The position numbers and the translations under genes were made by a program. A DNA stretch of 64,000 bases from Thermoanaerobaculia bacterium (lineage in GTDB: Bacteria > Acidobacteriota > Thermoanaerobaculia > Multivoradales > Multivoraceae). Location of the stretch: positions 186,001 to 250,000 of the forward strand of contig JAJDUI010000010.1 of the NCBI GenBank assembly GCA_022826745.1, read 5' to 3'. The notes below the pieces were generated by a model. It saw only the letters and a list, made by a program, of their open reading frames with translations, was not told the origin of the DNA and did no database searches. Shown in pieces: positions 19,622 to 28,530 of this stretch. Each line of letters opens with the position of its first letter. Within the stretch, counting starts at the first letter, position 1.

Positions 19622-21058
19622 TTACTTCGAGCCGATGGCGAACACGTCCGAGCGCGTCGCCACGTAGATTCTCCCGTCCTCCGCGACCGGCGTCGTGTAC
19701 ACGGCCGAGCCCATGTTGTGCTCGGCTATCACCTTCTCCTCGCGGCCGGCTTCGAGCACCACGATGTCACCGTCCTCGTCGCCAAGGTAGACCTTGCCGT
19801 CGGCGACGAACGCCGAACCCCAGACCGCCGCGAAGGTGTCGTGGGTCCAGAGGTGTTCGCCGGTCTCGACATCCAGCACATAGAGGAAGCCGCTCAGGTC
19901 CGGGATGTACAGCAGACCGTCGGCGATCGCCGCGGTCGAAATCGTCCGGTTGAAATCCTCGTCGCCGAAGTGCCAGAGGGCGGCGCTGCCGGTCGCGTCG
20001 CCTTCGACGTTGGCGTCGATCGCGTAGAAGTGGCCCGGGCCTTCCCCATGCTCGGGGTCCTGACCGACGCCGAGGTAGAAACGGTTGTTGTAGAAGACCG
20101 GCGTCGAGATGATGTTGTTGCGGGTGCCGGCGCCGCCCAGTTCCCAGATCGAGTCCTTCGGGTTCAGATCGAACTTCCACAACAGGTTGCCGGTCGCCGG
20201 CTCGTACGTGTAGAGCCAGCCGTCGCCGCCCGGGAAGGCAATCTGCGGCTGACCGTCGATCACGCCGTACGCCGGGTTCGACCAGGAACCGTGAAGCACC
20301 GCATCGCTGCTGTCGAGGCTCTCCCACACCAGCTCGCCGGTGTTCTTGTTCAGCGCGATGAAGGCCGGCGAAGCCGGCGAGGGCAGGTTGATGTGCCCCT
20401 CGTCGACGCCGGCGCCGGTGACGGTGAACAGAAGGTCGCCGATGACCAGGGGCGAACCGGCGGCCAGGTTGTGCGGGAACACGTCGAGTTCGCCGATCAT
20501 GTCGTACTCCCACACGAGGTCCGCGTCGAACTCCTCCTTGTACTGCTCGTCCGTCATGCCGTCGTCCACGCCGTCCCGGAAGCCGTCCACGTCCGCGGCC
20601 ACGACCGTCGCGCGGTTGGAGATGTAGTAGACCCTTTCGTCCTCCACGTACGGCGTCGAGCAGACGCCTTGCAGCGGCCAGTCGTTGACGCGACCCGCGC
20701 CCAGCTTGTCGTGCGTGGCCTGCCACAGAAGCTCGCCCGTCTCCTTGTCGAGCGCGATGAGGACGCCCTTGTCGCCCTCGATGCCGGGCCGGCGAAGCCC
20801 CTCGTTGTTCGTGCCGGCGTACACCCGGCCACCGTGGATCACCGGGCCGGCGTAGGTCTGCGAACCGACCTTGGCCCGCCAGACGATGTTCTCGCCGGAT
20901 CTGACGTCCCACTCCGTGGGCAGGTTCGTGGCGCCGGACACCATGTTCCGGGCCGGCGTGTTGCCGAACATGGCCGGCGGCTCGTTCGCGGCGGCGGCCG
21001 ACACGATGGCGGCGGAGGCCGCGAGGGCAAGGAGGGACTGAGAGATTCGGGTGTTCAT
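19622..21058 (-). CDS. Exported PQQ-like beta-propeller protein, paralogue A
   Basis: A 478-aa secreted or periplasmic protein. The signal peptide is SLLALAASAAIVSAAAA. The blades follow the PQQ_2 pattern (GVLIALDKETGELLWQATHD, GWLYTYEPATGNLLWKFDLN, GFLYVLDVETGEHLWTHDTF). It shares NDWPLQGVCSTP and FPGGDGWLY with the next gene (21082-22449), so the two are tandem paralogues. No quinoprotein active-site Asp/Glu pattern was recognised; the proteins may bind PQQ, a metal, or simply serve as scaffolds. The start is ATG 21058, just before the hydrophobic stretch; the frame stays open for about 900 bases upstream as an antisense artefact. Confidence 0.85.
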   Translation of the reverse strand: MNTRISQSLLALAASAAIVSAAAANEPPAMFGNTPARNMVSGATNLPTEWDVRSGENIVWRAKVGSQTYAGPVIHGGRVYAGTNNEGLRRPGIEGDKGVLIALDKETGELLWQATHDKLGAGRVNDWPLQGVCSTPYVEDERVYYISNRATVVAADVDGFRDGVDDGMTDEQYKEEFDADLVWEYDMIGELDVFPHNLAAGSPLVIGDLLFTVTGAGVDEGHINLPSPASPAFIALNKNTGELVWESLDSSDAVLHGSWSNPAYGVIDGQPQIAFPGGDGWLYTYEPATGNLLWKFDLNPKDSIWELGGAGTRNNIISTPVFYNNRFYLGVGQDPEHGEGPGHFYAIDANVEGDATGSAALWHFGDEDFNRTISTAAIADGLLYIPDLSGFLYVLDVETGEHLWTHDTFAAVWGSAFVADGKVYLGDEDGDIVVLEAGREEKVIAEHNMGSAVYTTPVAEDGRIYVATRSDVFAIGSK

Positions 21059-21081
21059 GGCCTTCGGTCCGTGTGGGCTTG

Positions 21082-22449
21082 TCAACCGTCCGCGCCGCCG
21101 CCCGAGGCAGGGGCAACCAGCGCGTAGAGTGTTTCGCTGGTCGCCAGGTAGACGACCGAGCCATCCGTGGACGGCGAAGTGTACACCGCCCGCGGCATCG
21201 CGATTTCGGCGAGGACTTCCAGCGTCCGGCCATGCCTCAGCACCGCGACGTCGCCCTCCGTGTCGGCGGCGTAGACCTTGCCGTCGGCGACCAGCGGCGA
21301 GCTCCAGAATGGCGCCAGCGCGTCGTACACCCAGAGTTTCTCGCCGCTCCCCGCGTCGAGCGCCAGGAGGAAGCCGTTCAGGTCGGCCGTGTAGACGATG
21401 CCGCCGTCCACCGCCACGGTGGCGATCGCGCGGCCGAGATCCGGGTCCTCGAAGCGCCAGCGGACCCCGGTCGAGGTCACGTCGTCGCTCCCTCCCGCGC
21501 CGACGGCCCAGATGACGCCGGCCCGGAGCGACGCCTCCGGATCCCGGCCGGCCGCGATGTAGACGGTGCCCTCGTACAGTACCGGCGTGGCCACGAAGAC
21601 GTGCCGCGACTCGCTTCGATCCAACTCGTCGGCAGCGAGCGCCGAGTTGCCGTCGAACCGCCACAGCGCCCGTCCCGTCTCGGGCTCGAACCCGTAGAGC
21701 CAGCCGTCGCCGCCCGGGAAGACCACCTGGTTGCGGCCGTCGGCACGACCGTAGGACGGGCTCCCCCACTGCCCGTCGACGAGCGCCGCGCCGGGACTGC
21801 CGTCGCGCCACACGGGACGCCCCGTGGCACGCTCGAAGGCCGCGAAACTTGGCGCTTCCGGCGCCGGCACCCGACCGTCGTCCGTGACTCCGTTGCTGGT
21901 CGACACGAACACCAGATCGCCCACGGCGAGCGGCGTCGACGCCGCCATGTGCTTCGGGAACACCCCCCACTCGCTGACCATGTCGAACGACCAGTCGACG
22001 CTGCCGTCGAGGTTCGCCGCGACGACCTCACCCCGATTCGAGACGTAGTACAGCCGCTCGCCGTCGAACGACGGCGTCGAGCACACGCCCTGGAGCGGCC
22101 AGTCGTTCGCGTCCCCGGCCTCCAGCTTCTCGTGGGTGATCTGCCACCGAAAGCTCCCGTCACGGCGGTCGAAGGCCATCACCACGCCACGGTCGCCGGC
22201 AACCGCCGGGTCGCGGGGCCGCTCGTTGTTCGTGCCGACGACGATCAGGTCGCCCGCGATCGTCGGACCGCCGTAGGTCACCGTGCCGAGTTCGGCGGAC
22301 CAGAGAACGCCTTCTCCTGAAGCGACGTCCCAGGTTGCCGGCAGGTTCCGCGCGGTCGCTACCCGGTTCCGCCCGGGGTTCGGATCGTCGGCCCGGAGCG
22401 CACCGCCCCACACGAACGCGAACAGGGGAACGACGAGGAGAATCCTCAA
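21082..22449 (-). CDS. Exported PQQ-like beta-propeller protein, paralogue B
   Basis: A 455-aa protein with signal peptide MRILLVVPLFAFVWGGALRA and six to eight propeller blades (GVVMAFDRRDGSFRWQITHE, GWLYGFEPETGRALWRFDGN, GFLLALDAGSGEKLWVYDAL). It is a tandem paralogue of the preceding protein, sharing NDWPLQGVCSTP, AASTPLAVGDLVF-type segments and FPGGDGWLY. The only start that keeps the signal peptide is TTG 22449. It is spaced 23 bases from each neighbour in a uniform minus-strand run. Periplasmic location is likely; catalytic function is unassigned. Confidence 0.83.
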   Translation of the reverse strand: MRILLVVPLFAFVWGGALRADDPNPGRNRVATARNLPATWDVASGEGVLWSAELGTVTYGGPTIAGDLIVVGTNNERPRDPAVAGDRGVVMAFDRRDGSFRWQITHEKLEAGDANDWPLQGVCSTPSFDGERLYYVSNRGEVVAANLDGSVDWSFDMVSEWGVFPKHMAASTPLAVGDLVFVSTSNGVTDDGRVPAPEAPSFAAFERATGRPVWRDGSPGAALVDGQWGSPSYGRADGRNQVVFPGGDGWLYGFEPETGRALWRFDGNSALAADELDRSESRHVFVATPVLYEGTVYIAAGRDPEASLRAGVIWAVGAGGSDDVTSTGVRWRFEDPDLGRAIATVAVDGGIVYTADLNGFLLALDAGSGEKLWVYDALAPFWSSPLVADGKVYAADTEGDVAVLRHGRTLEVLAEIAMPRAVYTSPSTDGSVVYLATSETLYALVAPASGGGADG

Positions 22450-22472
22450 TGGTCTCAGCCCCGGAACCGCGC

Positions 22473-23573
22473 TCAGGCCTCCCGCAACCGCGGCTCGATG
22501 ATGCCCAGCTCGACCGACGTCTCCACGACGGCCTGGATCGTGTCCTCCACTGGCCGAAGGGTGGCGCCCAGCACCGACACCGCCTTGCTGCTGTGGTTGA
22601 GCGCTGCCGGGGGTGGCGTGCCGCCTTCAGGGACTTCCGGTTCGCCGACCACAAACGCCGGGAAGAGCTGCTGGATGATCCCGCGCACTTCCGTACCGAG
22701 CCGGAGAGCGGAGCGCCCGCCGCTGCCGTGCAGGAGATAGCGGCTGCCCCCATTCGTGGCCCGGTGGTCCACATCGGACTCCGCAGCCAGCCGTTCCGCC
22801 TTGACCAGGTCGCGCACGTCGATGATGTTGTAGTACATGTCGTACGGCGTCGGCCATGACGTGGCAAGTCCCGCGGCCAGCCGGCCGATCTGCTCGATCC
22901 ACTGGCCGACCTGGGCCTTGAACAGGATCGGCCCGCAGATCATCGCCGGGTTCACCGTCACCACGTCCCAGCGACCGCCGCTGTCGTCCGCGGCCTGATT
23001 CAGCAGCCGCTCGGTATCGACCTTGCTGCGGGCATACGCCATCCGCGGGAGCTGCCAGACCTCCGGTTCGAAGTTGTCGTTCGCCCAGTCCGTCTCCGTC
23101 CACGCATAGCCCGGAGGCATGGCCGGCGCCCCCAGGCCGGCGACCGCCGCCAGGGAACTCGTGTAGACGACCCGCTTCACGCTGCCGCTCCGGTCGACCG
23201 AGTCGATCACGTTCCGCGTCCCGGCCATGCCGCCCTCGTAGACGTCCGTCGACACGTTGCCCGAACCGAGCGGCTGCGACTTGCCGTCGGCCGAGTTGCC
23301 GAGCACCGCGGCGACGTGGAACACGGCCGAGCAACCGGCGAAGGCCTCGTCGTACGACCCGGGCACGAATAGGTCGCAGCCGTCCACGATCTCGACGTTC
23401 GGCAGCCGGTTCAGGTACTCGACGCAGTCCCGGCCGCGCCAGGAATCGGCGTTGCGCAGGCAGGCCCGGACCGTGTAACCCTGGAGGACGAGCTCGCGCA
23501 CCATGTGGCCGCCGGTGAAACCGGAAACACCGGTGACGGCGACCGGACCGTCGTGCGGAGAAATGGCAGTCAT
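22473..23573 (-). CDS. NAD-dependent epimerase/dehydratase (extended SDR, dihydroflavonol-reductase-like)
   Basis: A 366-aa Rossmann-fold oxidoreductase. The cofactor motif is VTGVSGFTGGH (GxxGxxG, about 13-23). YTSSLAAVAG carries the catalytic serine region and YARSKVDTE the Y-x3-K pair. VTVNPAMICGP is the conserved segment after the catalytic site. These are the features of extended SDRs such as dihydroflavonol-4-reductase/cinnamoyl-CoA-reductase-like enzymes; the substrate is not readable. The start ATG 23573 has AAGGAG 8 bases upstream. It is the probable 5' neighbour of the PQQ-propeller genes in the same transcript. Confidence 0.87.
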   Translation of the reverse strand: MTAISPHDGPVAVTGVSGFTGGHMVRELVLQGYTVRACLRNADSWRGRDCVEYLNRLPNVEIVDGCDLFVPGSYDEAFAGCSAVFHVAAVLGNSADGKSQPLGSGNVSTDVYEGGMAGTRNVIDSVDRSGSVKRVVYTSSLAAVAGLGAPAMPPGYAWTETDWANDNFEPEVWQLPRMAYARSKVDTERLLNQAADDSGGRWDVVTVNPAMICGPILFKAQVGQWIEQIGRLAAGLATSWPTPYDMYYNIIDVRDLVKAERLAAESDVDHRATNGGSRYLLHGSGGRSALRLGTEVRGIIQQLFPAFVVGEPEVPEGGTPPPAALNHSSKAVSVLGATLRPVEDTIQAVVETSVELGIIEPRLREA

Positions 23574-23621
23574 CGTGTTGGCTCCTTGCAGCTCCCCGGT
23601 AGCGGAAGCCGTGCTTCCCGC

Positions 23622-24041
23622 CTACTCCTGCGGCGGTGCGTAGACCAGCATCCAGTTGACGCCGAAGCGGTCGACGCACATGCCGAAGTAGGCGCCCCAG
23701 AACTGGTCCTCCATCGGCATCGTCACCGCGCCGCCGTCCGACAGCTTCGCGATCAGTTCGTCCGCCCGTTCCCTGCTCTCGGCCTCCACCGAGATCGAGA
23801 AGTTGTTGCCGACCTCAAGCGGCGGCCCGAACGTCGTGCTGTCGCTCCCCATCAGCACGCTGTCGCCGACCGGCAGGGACACGTGCATGATCTGGTCCTC
23901 CTGGCCCTCGGCGAGCGGCAGTCCCTTCGGGCCCTCGCCGAAAGTGTTGAAGTCCGAGAACTCGCCGCCGAAGACAGACCGGTAGAAGTCAAACGCCTCG
24001 CGGCAGTTGCCGTCGAAGGTCAGGTAGGTATTCAGTGCCAT
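23622..24041 (-). CDS. VOC family protein (PhnB/glyoxalase-like)
   Basis: A 139-aa single-domain vicinal-oxygen-chelate protein. LTFDGNCREAFDFYRSVFGG is the typical PhnB-like N-terminal pattern, and WGAYFGMCVDRFGVNWML the matching C-terminal strand. The start is ATG 24041 with GAGGAG about 11 bases upstream (the frame continues to 24080, but that start lacks support). Members of this family include metal-binding dioxygenase-like and resistance proteins; most PhnB-like members are uncharacterised. The following 120 bases (24042-24161) hold no feature I can recognise, and they mark the edge of the defence island. Confidence 0.85.
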   Translation of the reverse strand: MALNTYLTFDGNCREAFDFYRSVFGGEFSDFNTFGEGPKGLPLAEGQEDQIMHVSLPVGDSVLMGSDSTTFGPPLEVGNNFSISVEAESRERADELIAKLSDGGAVTMPMEDQFWGAYFGMCVDRFGVNWMLVYAPPQE

Positions 24042-24161
24042 GTGTGTGTTCTCCTCGAGTCGGGTCGGTACGGGAGTCACCTTCCCCGACCGGCCGTGGG
24101 GCGGCGGGGAGCTTACGTCAAGGCCGGTTCCGGGAGCAGCACCTGAGCGTGATGGCGGTCA

Positions 24162-24881
24162 CTACAGGTCATCTGGACGGGTCGGCGCGCCAGATGGCAA
24201 CCGTTCCAAACTGTCAAGCCAGCTTCCGAAGTGTGGGCACTGCGACCGCATCGCCTCCAAGCCGATGGCTCGGGAGGCGAGCAGCCCCATGCGCGGCTTG
24301 GAGTATCCGGGAATCAGCCGGTCGAGGCGTTTGGACGGGGCTGTCACGTTCGAGTCATTGATCTCCTCGGGGCCCGAGAACTGGTCGCGAATCGCTTGCA
24401 GGCCTGAAGCCAGAGCCGGCTGACCGACCGCACCGGCGAGAGAATCGCAGTCGCTGAACAGCAGCGCCTCGAACTCGTGAAACACCACGAACGGCACAAA
24501 GCGCGACGTGAGGAAACCTGAGCCCATGACAGCGGCGACCTCTTCGTGAACCGCTCCCTCGACGAGGATCGGTCGTTCGGAGACGACTTGCAAGGACGCA
24601 GCGTCAGCTCGGCAGGGCCAAGGTCCGCGCCGACCATGGGGCAAACCGTAGTAGTCCACCATCGTGGTGACGTACAGCCCGGGGTCCCTCTTCAGGTGGT
24701 TGACGATCTCGCCGCACGCCTGCGGCCAGCCGACGATGCCGCCGCGCCTTAGTCGGGCGGTGGCACGCCCCAGCCGCCGCACCGAGACCCAGATCCCCAG
24801 AGCGCTTAGGTGAGGACTCAAGAGGGCGTTGACGAACGTCTCCTCGGTCTGTCCCTCCACGAGCACCAGCAGCCGTGTCAC
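24162..24881 (-). CDS. DUF4276 family protein, partner of the AAA ATPase
   Basis: A 239-aa protein. It begins VTRLLVLVEGQTEETFVN, a TOPRIM-like 'VEG-x-TE' strand-turn seen in DUF4276 and related OLD/RloB-type nuclease partners. VVFHEFEALLFSD supplies an acidic motif (HEFEALLFSD) characteristic of DUF4276. The start GTG 24881 overlaps the TGA of the ATPase gene as GTGA (24878-24881), so the two are translationally coupled. ATPase + TOPRIM-like pairs such as PARIS and RloAB act in phage defence by nuclease or abortive mechanisms; the same logic is likely here but unproven. Confidence 0.8.
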   Translation of the reverse strand: MTRLLVLVEGQTEETFVNALLSPHLSALGIWVSVRRLGRATARLRRGGIVGWPQACGEIVNHLKRDPGLYVTTMVDYYGLPHGRRGPWPCRADAASLQVVSERPILVEGAVHEEVAAVMGSGFLTSRFVPFVVFHEFEALLFSDCDSLAGAVGQPALASGLQAIRDQFSGPEEINDSNVTAPSKRLDRLIPGYSKPRMGLLASRAIGLEAMRSQCPHFGSWLDSLERLPSGAPTRPDDL

Positions 24882-25975
24882 GCGAGAGTTCTTCCTCCGA
24901 TCGTCTCGGGCGCCGGCCGACCGCCGAGTTCGTTCTTCTCCCAGAGTTCGCCCAGGCTGTAATCCTCCAACCACACCTTCAGGCTTTCGGCGCACAGCCT
25001 TCGGACGGTCGTGGCGCCGTCTTGACGGTCCGTCACCAGAACCTCCTCCGGCTCGAAATGGTCCAGAAGCAGCGGCGACTGAGTCGCCACAACGAGCTGC
25101 GACTCCACCGACGCCTCTCTGAGCATGGCTGCGAGGAGAGTGACCGCATACGGATGCAGGCCAAGTTCAGGCTCGTCGAGCAGGACCAGCTTGGGCCGGA
25201 GTTGGGCCGGCTGAAGAAGCAGTGTCGCGAGCGCCATGAACCGCAAGGTTCCGTCCGACAGCGAGGACGCGCCAAAGTGGGCGTCGGAGCGGACGTGTCG
25301 CCACTCAAGCTGGATAGTCTCCGGATTGAAGGCCAGAGGCGCGAGAACGAAGTCATCGAAGAAGGGCGCCGCCAACTGGACCGTCCGGCGGATCTGGTCG
25401 TAGGCGATCCTGTGCCTCACCTGCAGCAGGTGCAGGAACGCGGCGAGATTGGCGCCGTCAGGCCGGAGGCGCCGGTTGTCGTTCAAGTTCGACGTCGTCT
25501 TCATGGGCGACGCCCAACCCGCGTCGGCGAAGTGATACGCCTGCCAACCCGCCAGTCTCAAGTCGAGAAACTCACTGAGCGGGGCAACGCCGGCCTCCAC
25601 CTCAAGTTGGTCGACGAAGTCTCTCGGCAACTCGCCTCCCTCGACACTCAGAGTTGAGAAGAGACTGTTCTCGGCAGCGTGCCGCAGCAGAAGCGTAAAA
25701 CCGGCCAGCCCGTCCTCGAAGCCGACCTGGAAGCGGATGTTCTGCGTCACCTTGGGGCCGTAGTGCAGCAGGCGGGCGGCACCGGCCGCCTTCCCCACAT
25801 AGACCGAGATCTGCTGAGCGCTGCACGCCCTCGCGAGCAGGTCGAAGGCCGCGAGGAGGTTCGACTTGCCCGAACCGTTGGCGCCGATCAGGAGATTCAG
25901 CGGACCGAGTTCCAGCCGCTCCAAGCGCCGAAAACTCTTGAACCCCTCGATCGTGACGTTGCTGATCGCCGCCAT
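24878..25975 (-). CDS. AAA family ATPase (AAA_21, RecF/OLD-like) paired with DUF4276
   Basis: A 365-aa SMC/RecF-like ATPase: IGANGSGKSNLLAAFDLL (Walker A near residue 30), SSLSDGTLRFMALATLLL (ABC-type signature), LVLLDEPELGLHPYA (Walker B) and VATQSPLLLDHF (H-loop equivalent). N-terminal IEGFKSF is the usual RecF-like beta-hairpin. ATG 25975 is chosen because TAGGCT lies 9 bases upstream; GTG 25984 directly abuts that hexamer. Such ATPases lack a nuclease of their own and act with a TOPRIM-type partner, here the overlapping DUF4276 gene. It is placed 29 bases after the helicase fusion gene on the same strand. Confidence 0.88.
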   Translation of the reverse strand: MAAISNVTIEGFKSFRRLERLELGPLNLLIGANGSGKSNLLAAFDLLARACSAQQISVYVGKAAGAARLLHYGPKVTQNIRFQVGFEDGLAGFTLLLRHAAENSLFSTLSVEGGELPRDFVDQLEVEAGVAPLSEFLDLRLAGWQAYHFADAGWASPMKTTSNLNDNRRLRPDGANLAAFLHLLQVRHRIAYDQIRRTVQLAAPFFDDFVLAPLAFNPETIQLEWRHVRSDAHFGASSLSDGTLRFMALATLLLQPAQLRPKLVLLDEPELGLHPYAVTLLAAMLREASVESQLVVATQSPLLLDHFEPEEVLVTDRQDGATTVRRLCAESLKVWLEDYSLGELWEKNELGGRPAPETIGGRTLA

Positions 25976-25984
25976 GACTGCCAC

Positions 25985-25990
25985 AGCCTA
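25985..25990 (-). promoter_or_regulatory. Candidate -10 element (TAGGCT) for the AAA/DUF4276 pair
   Basis: TAGGCT on the minus strand ends 9 bases before ATG 25975. The same hexamer precedes the helicase fusion gene and the TonB receptor at 56842. A promoter here would let the ATPase/DUF4276 pair be transcribed independently of the upstream helicase gene. Confidence 0.35.
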
Positions 25991-26013
25991 CAACCGCTCG
26001 CCAACGCCACGGC

Positions 26014-28278
26014 TCACGCCAAGTCCTCCAGGAACTCCGAGGCCGGATTTACCCCGGTCACCAGAAGGCGTTCGCGCGCCCGGGTGCAGGCGACGTAGAG
26101 GAGATGGCGTTCCGTGTCGTAGACGTCCTCCAAATCCGCCCCGTCGGCGACGTTCTCGATCCTCGCCTGGAGCGGCAGCACCTCGTCGTCGCATGCCATG
26201 ACCGCGACGGCACGGAACTCCAGGCCCTTGGCGCGAGGCATCGTGCCCACGGCGACTGCTCCACCGCCGGTCGACTCCGGCCCCGCGGCTTCGCCGGTGT
26301 CCAGCCGGGCAGCGTCGAGACCCGCGGCCGCGACGGTGCGTAGCGCACGCTCCATCTCACTGGACGATCGGACGAAGACGCCGATCTCTCCAGTACGGAT
26401 CCCGTCCGAGCCTTCATCCTGCTCATCGGACCCTGCCTCGGACGCGACCGCACCCGCCGGCCGAAGCAGACCGCGAAGCCACTCGCTCACGGCGGCAATC
26501 TCCGCTTCCTCGGACTCGACAACCCGAATCTCCGGCGCCGGTCCGTTGAACGCGGACACCGTGCCCCGCCGTTCCTCCTCGATGCCGTCGACGTCCGCGA
26601 TCCTGGCCGGCAGCAGGCGATCCGCCTGCCGGCGAATCTGGTGGGAGGTGCGGTAGTTGACCCGCAGCGTGTGCGACCTGCCCCGCACATCGACGCCCAG
26701 CTTCCGCCACGAGAACGGAGCGCGGAAGATGCGCTGGCCCAGATCGCCGGCGAAGAACAGGCTGTTCGGCCGATCCTCGCTGAGCGCTGCCAGGAACCGC
26801 AGTTCGGCGACGCTGATGTCCTGCGCTTCGTCGATCACGCAGTAGTCGAAGGGCGGTCTCGCGGCCTGGTTGAAATGCTCCTCCAACCGTCCGAACATGC
26901 CGGCGGTCGTCAGGAGGTCCTGCCGCTCCAGTTGGTCCCGCACCCTGACAAAGATGCTCCAGAGCACCTTCCGGCGGGCTTCGGCCAGCCGGGTCCGACG
27001 ACCCAGACGCGGCACGGCGCGGTACTCGTCCCAGTTCTTGAGCTGCCAGGCATCCACGACGACACTCCACTCGGCCCAGAGGAAGCGTTGCGAGAAGCCG
27101 TGGCCCGTGACGCCCGCGGCCGCGCTCCGGAGCAACTCGCGCTGCTGCTCTTCGGACGCTTGGCTGAGCGATCCGAGGTTGAGTCGGTAGAGACGCTCCG
27201 CAAGGTCGGCCATCGAGTGAACCTCGATTCGCTCACCGAGCCGCGGTCGGCTGCCGAGCAGCAGCCTCAATCGCCGTTGCAGCGCGTTGGCCAGGGGCGT
27301 CGAGAACGTCGCGAGCAGCACGCGGGAGTCGGGATCCTCCGACGCCAAGTGCACCGCCCGGTGCAGCGCCACGATCGTCTTGCCCGTTCCCGCCGATCCC
27401 GCGACCCGCGCCGGACCGCCGTAGTCGCGCTCCACCAGGTTCCGCTGTGCCGGATGCAGGAAGACGGTCCACTTCTCCCACGGCGCGTCCAGCGCGCGTT
27501 CGAGTTCCTCGCGGTCAACCATCGTGCGGAAGCGGCGCCCGGCATCGGGGTGAGCGAACGGGTCTGCGGCCGGCGGCAACGGCGGCGGAATCGTCGGCGT
27601 GCCTCCCGTAGCGAGCTCCAGAAGAGCCTCGGCGGCTTCCGCCGGCAGGTGCTCCGCTGTCCCCAGCAGCGACTCCTCCGTGGCCATCCGTACCTCGCCC
27701 AGCCAGTCCGCCGGGACTCCGTAGCTCGACAGCTCTTCGTCCGTCCGGTCAGCGAACAGAAGCGGCCCGGCTGGCTTCGCCGGTTCGGCCGGCGGCACCG
27801 GGGCAGGAGACGGAGCAGGAGGCCCAGGCGCCTCGACGAGCGCAGGCACAGACGCCGGCGACGGCTCTACCGCGTCTTCGAGGGCCGTCGCCTCCGGCTG
27901 CGACGGTACGGGGAGCGGCGCCTCGACCTCCCGAGTAACCTCCCGAACGACCTCCCGAATCTCCACCAACTGGGCCGCGCCGGTCCGCGGATGCCGCTCC
28001 AGACGCCGTCGCTCGGCCCAGCGGTAGGCCCGGTCGTGATGGTCCACATAGCAGAGCAGGAAGTCCGCCGCCGTCCGATGAACGATGATTCGCAGATCCC
28101 GGCCCGCCCGCACCGACCAGAACTTTCTGTCCTGCGCCGACTCGATCCGGTGTAGACGATGCCCCGGCCGCGCCGGGTTCACCTGCAGGTCGAAGGCCGT
28201 CGTCTTGACCGCCTTCTGCTCCTCCGCCCGCAGGCGAGCGAGGCTGGCGGTGAACGTGTCGGCGATACGGAACTCCAC
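26014..28278 (-). CDS. RelE/ParE-like domain fused to a UvrD/Rep-type helicase
   Basis: A 754-aa protein. Residues 1-95 look like a RelE/ParE-fold toxin: FTASLARLRAEEQKAVKTT, NPARPGHRLHRI, WSVRAGRDLRIIVHR and VDHHDRAYRWAERRR follow the family's alternating strand pattern with conserved arginines. A Pro/Ala/Glu-rich linker occupies about 100-270. A superfamily 1 helicase follows: Walker A AGSAGTGKT (293-301), CVIDEAQDIS (Walker B), NYRTSHQIR, and VGTMPRAKGLEFRAV with VACTRARERLL at the C-terminus. Start GTG 28278. The helicase core is complete, so the protein should translocate on DNA; whether the N-terminal domain cleaves RNA or only binds is unknown. Fusions of this kind occur in other bacteria and are often placed with defence genes. 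Confidence 0.85.
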   Translation of the reverse strand: MEFRIADTFTASLARLRAEEQKAVKTTAFDLQVNPARPGHRLHRIESAQDRKFWSVRAGRDLRIIVHRTAADFLLCYVDHHDRAYRWAERRRLERHPRTGAAQLVEIREVVREVTREVEAPLPVPSQPEATALEDAVEPSPASVPALVEAPGPPAPSPAPVPPAEPAKPAGPLLFADRTDEELSSYGVPADWLGEVRMATEESLLGTAEHLPAEAAEALLELATGGTPTIPPPLPPAADPFAHPDAGRRFRTMVDREELERALDAPWEKWTVFLHPAQRNLVERDYGGPARVAGSAGTGKTIVALHRAVHLASEDPDSRVLLATFSTPLANALQRRLRLLLGSRPRLGERIEVHSMADLAERLYRLNLGSLSQASEEQQRELLRSAAAGVTGHGFSQRFLWAEWSVVVDAWQLKNWDEYRAVPRLGRRTRLAEARRKVLWSIFVRVRDQLERQDLLTTAGMFGRLEEHFNQAARPPFDYCVIDEAQDISVAELRFLAALSEDRPNSLFFAGDLGQRIFRAPFSWRKLGVDVRGRSHTLRVNYRTSHQIRRQADRLLPARIADVDGIEEERRGTVSAFNGPAPEIRVVESEEAEIAAVSEWLRGLLRPAGAVASEAGSDEQDEGSDGIRTGEIGVFVRSSSEMERALRTVAAAGLDAARLDTGEAAGPESTGGGAVAVGTMPRAKGLEFRAVAVMACDDEVLPLQARIENVADGADLEDVYDTERHLLYVACTRARERLLVTGVNPASEFLEDLA

Positions 28279-28288
28279 GACGGCGCGT

Positions 28289-28294
28289 AGCCTA
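28289..28294 (-). promoter_or_regulatory. Candidate -10 element (TAGGCT) for the helicase fusion gene
   Basis: TAGGCT on the minus strand lies 10 bases upstream of GTG 28278. It sits in the 252-base divergent spacer 28279-28530, which otherwise shows no recognisable feature; the TIR gene reads away on the other side with only a weak AGGA upstream of its ATG. Confidence 0.3.
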
Positions 28295-28530
28295 TGAGAG
28301 CCGGCTACTACCGACGCAGCGGCGCCCGGAGCACGGTCCTGTGGCAGTATCCAGGTCGCCAGTTACGGACGGGATCTGCCGGGCCGGGGCGTCTGGGACG
28401 CTCCTGAAGACCCTCTCAGCGCTCCGGCGATGGGGTGTAGCTCCCGCCCGCCTACAAAGACAGCGTCGGCCCGTCGCCTGCCAGATCAGCGAGCACCCGC
28501 GGCGAACCATCATTTAGGACACAGCCCGCC

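Noticed and set aside
26641..28155. 504-codon forward frame opposite the helicase fusion
   Set aside because: No recognisable domain; the reverse frame has complete SF1 helicase motifs.
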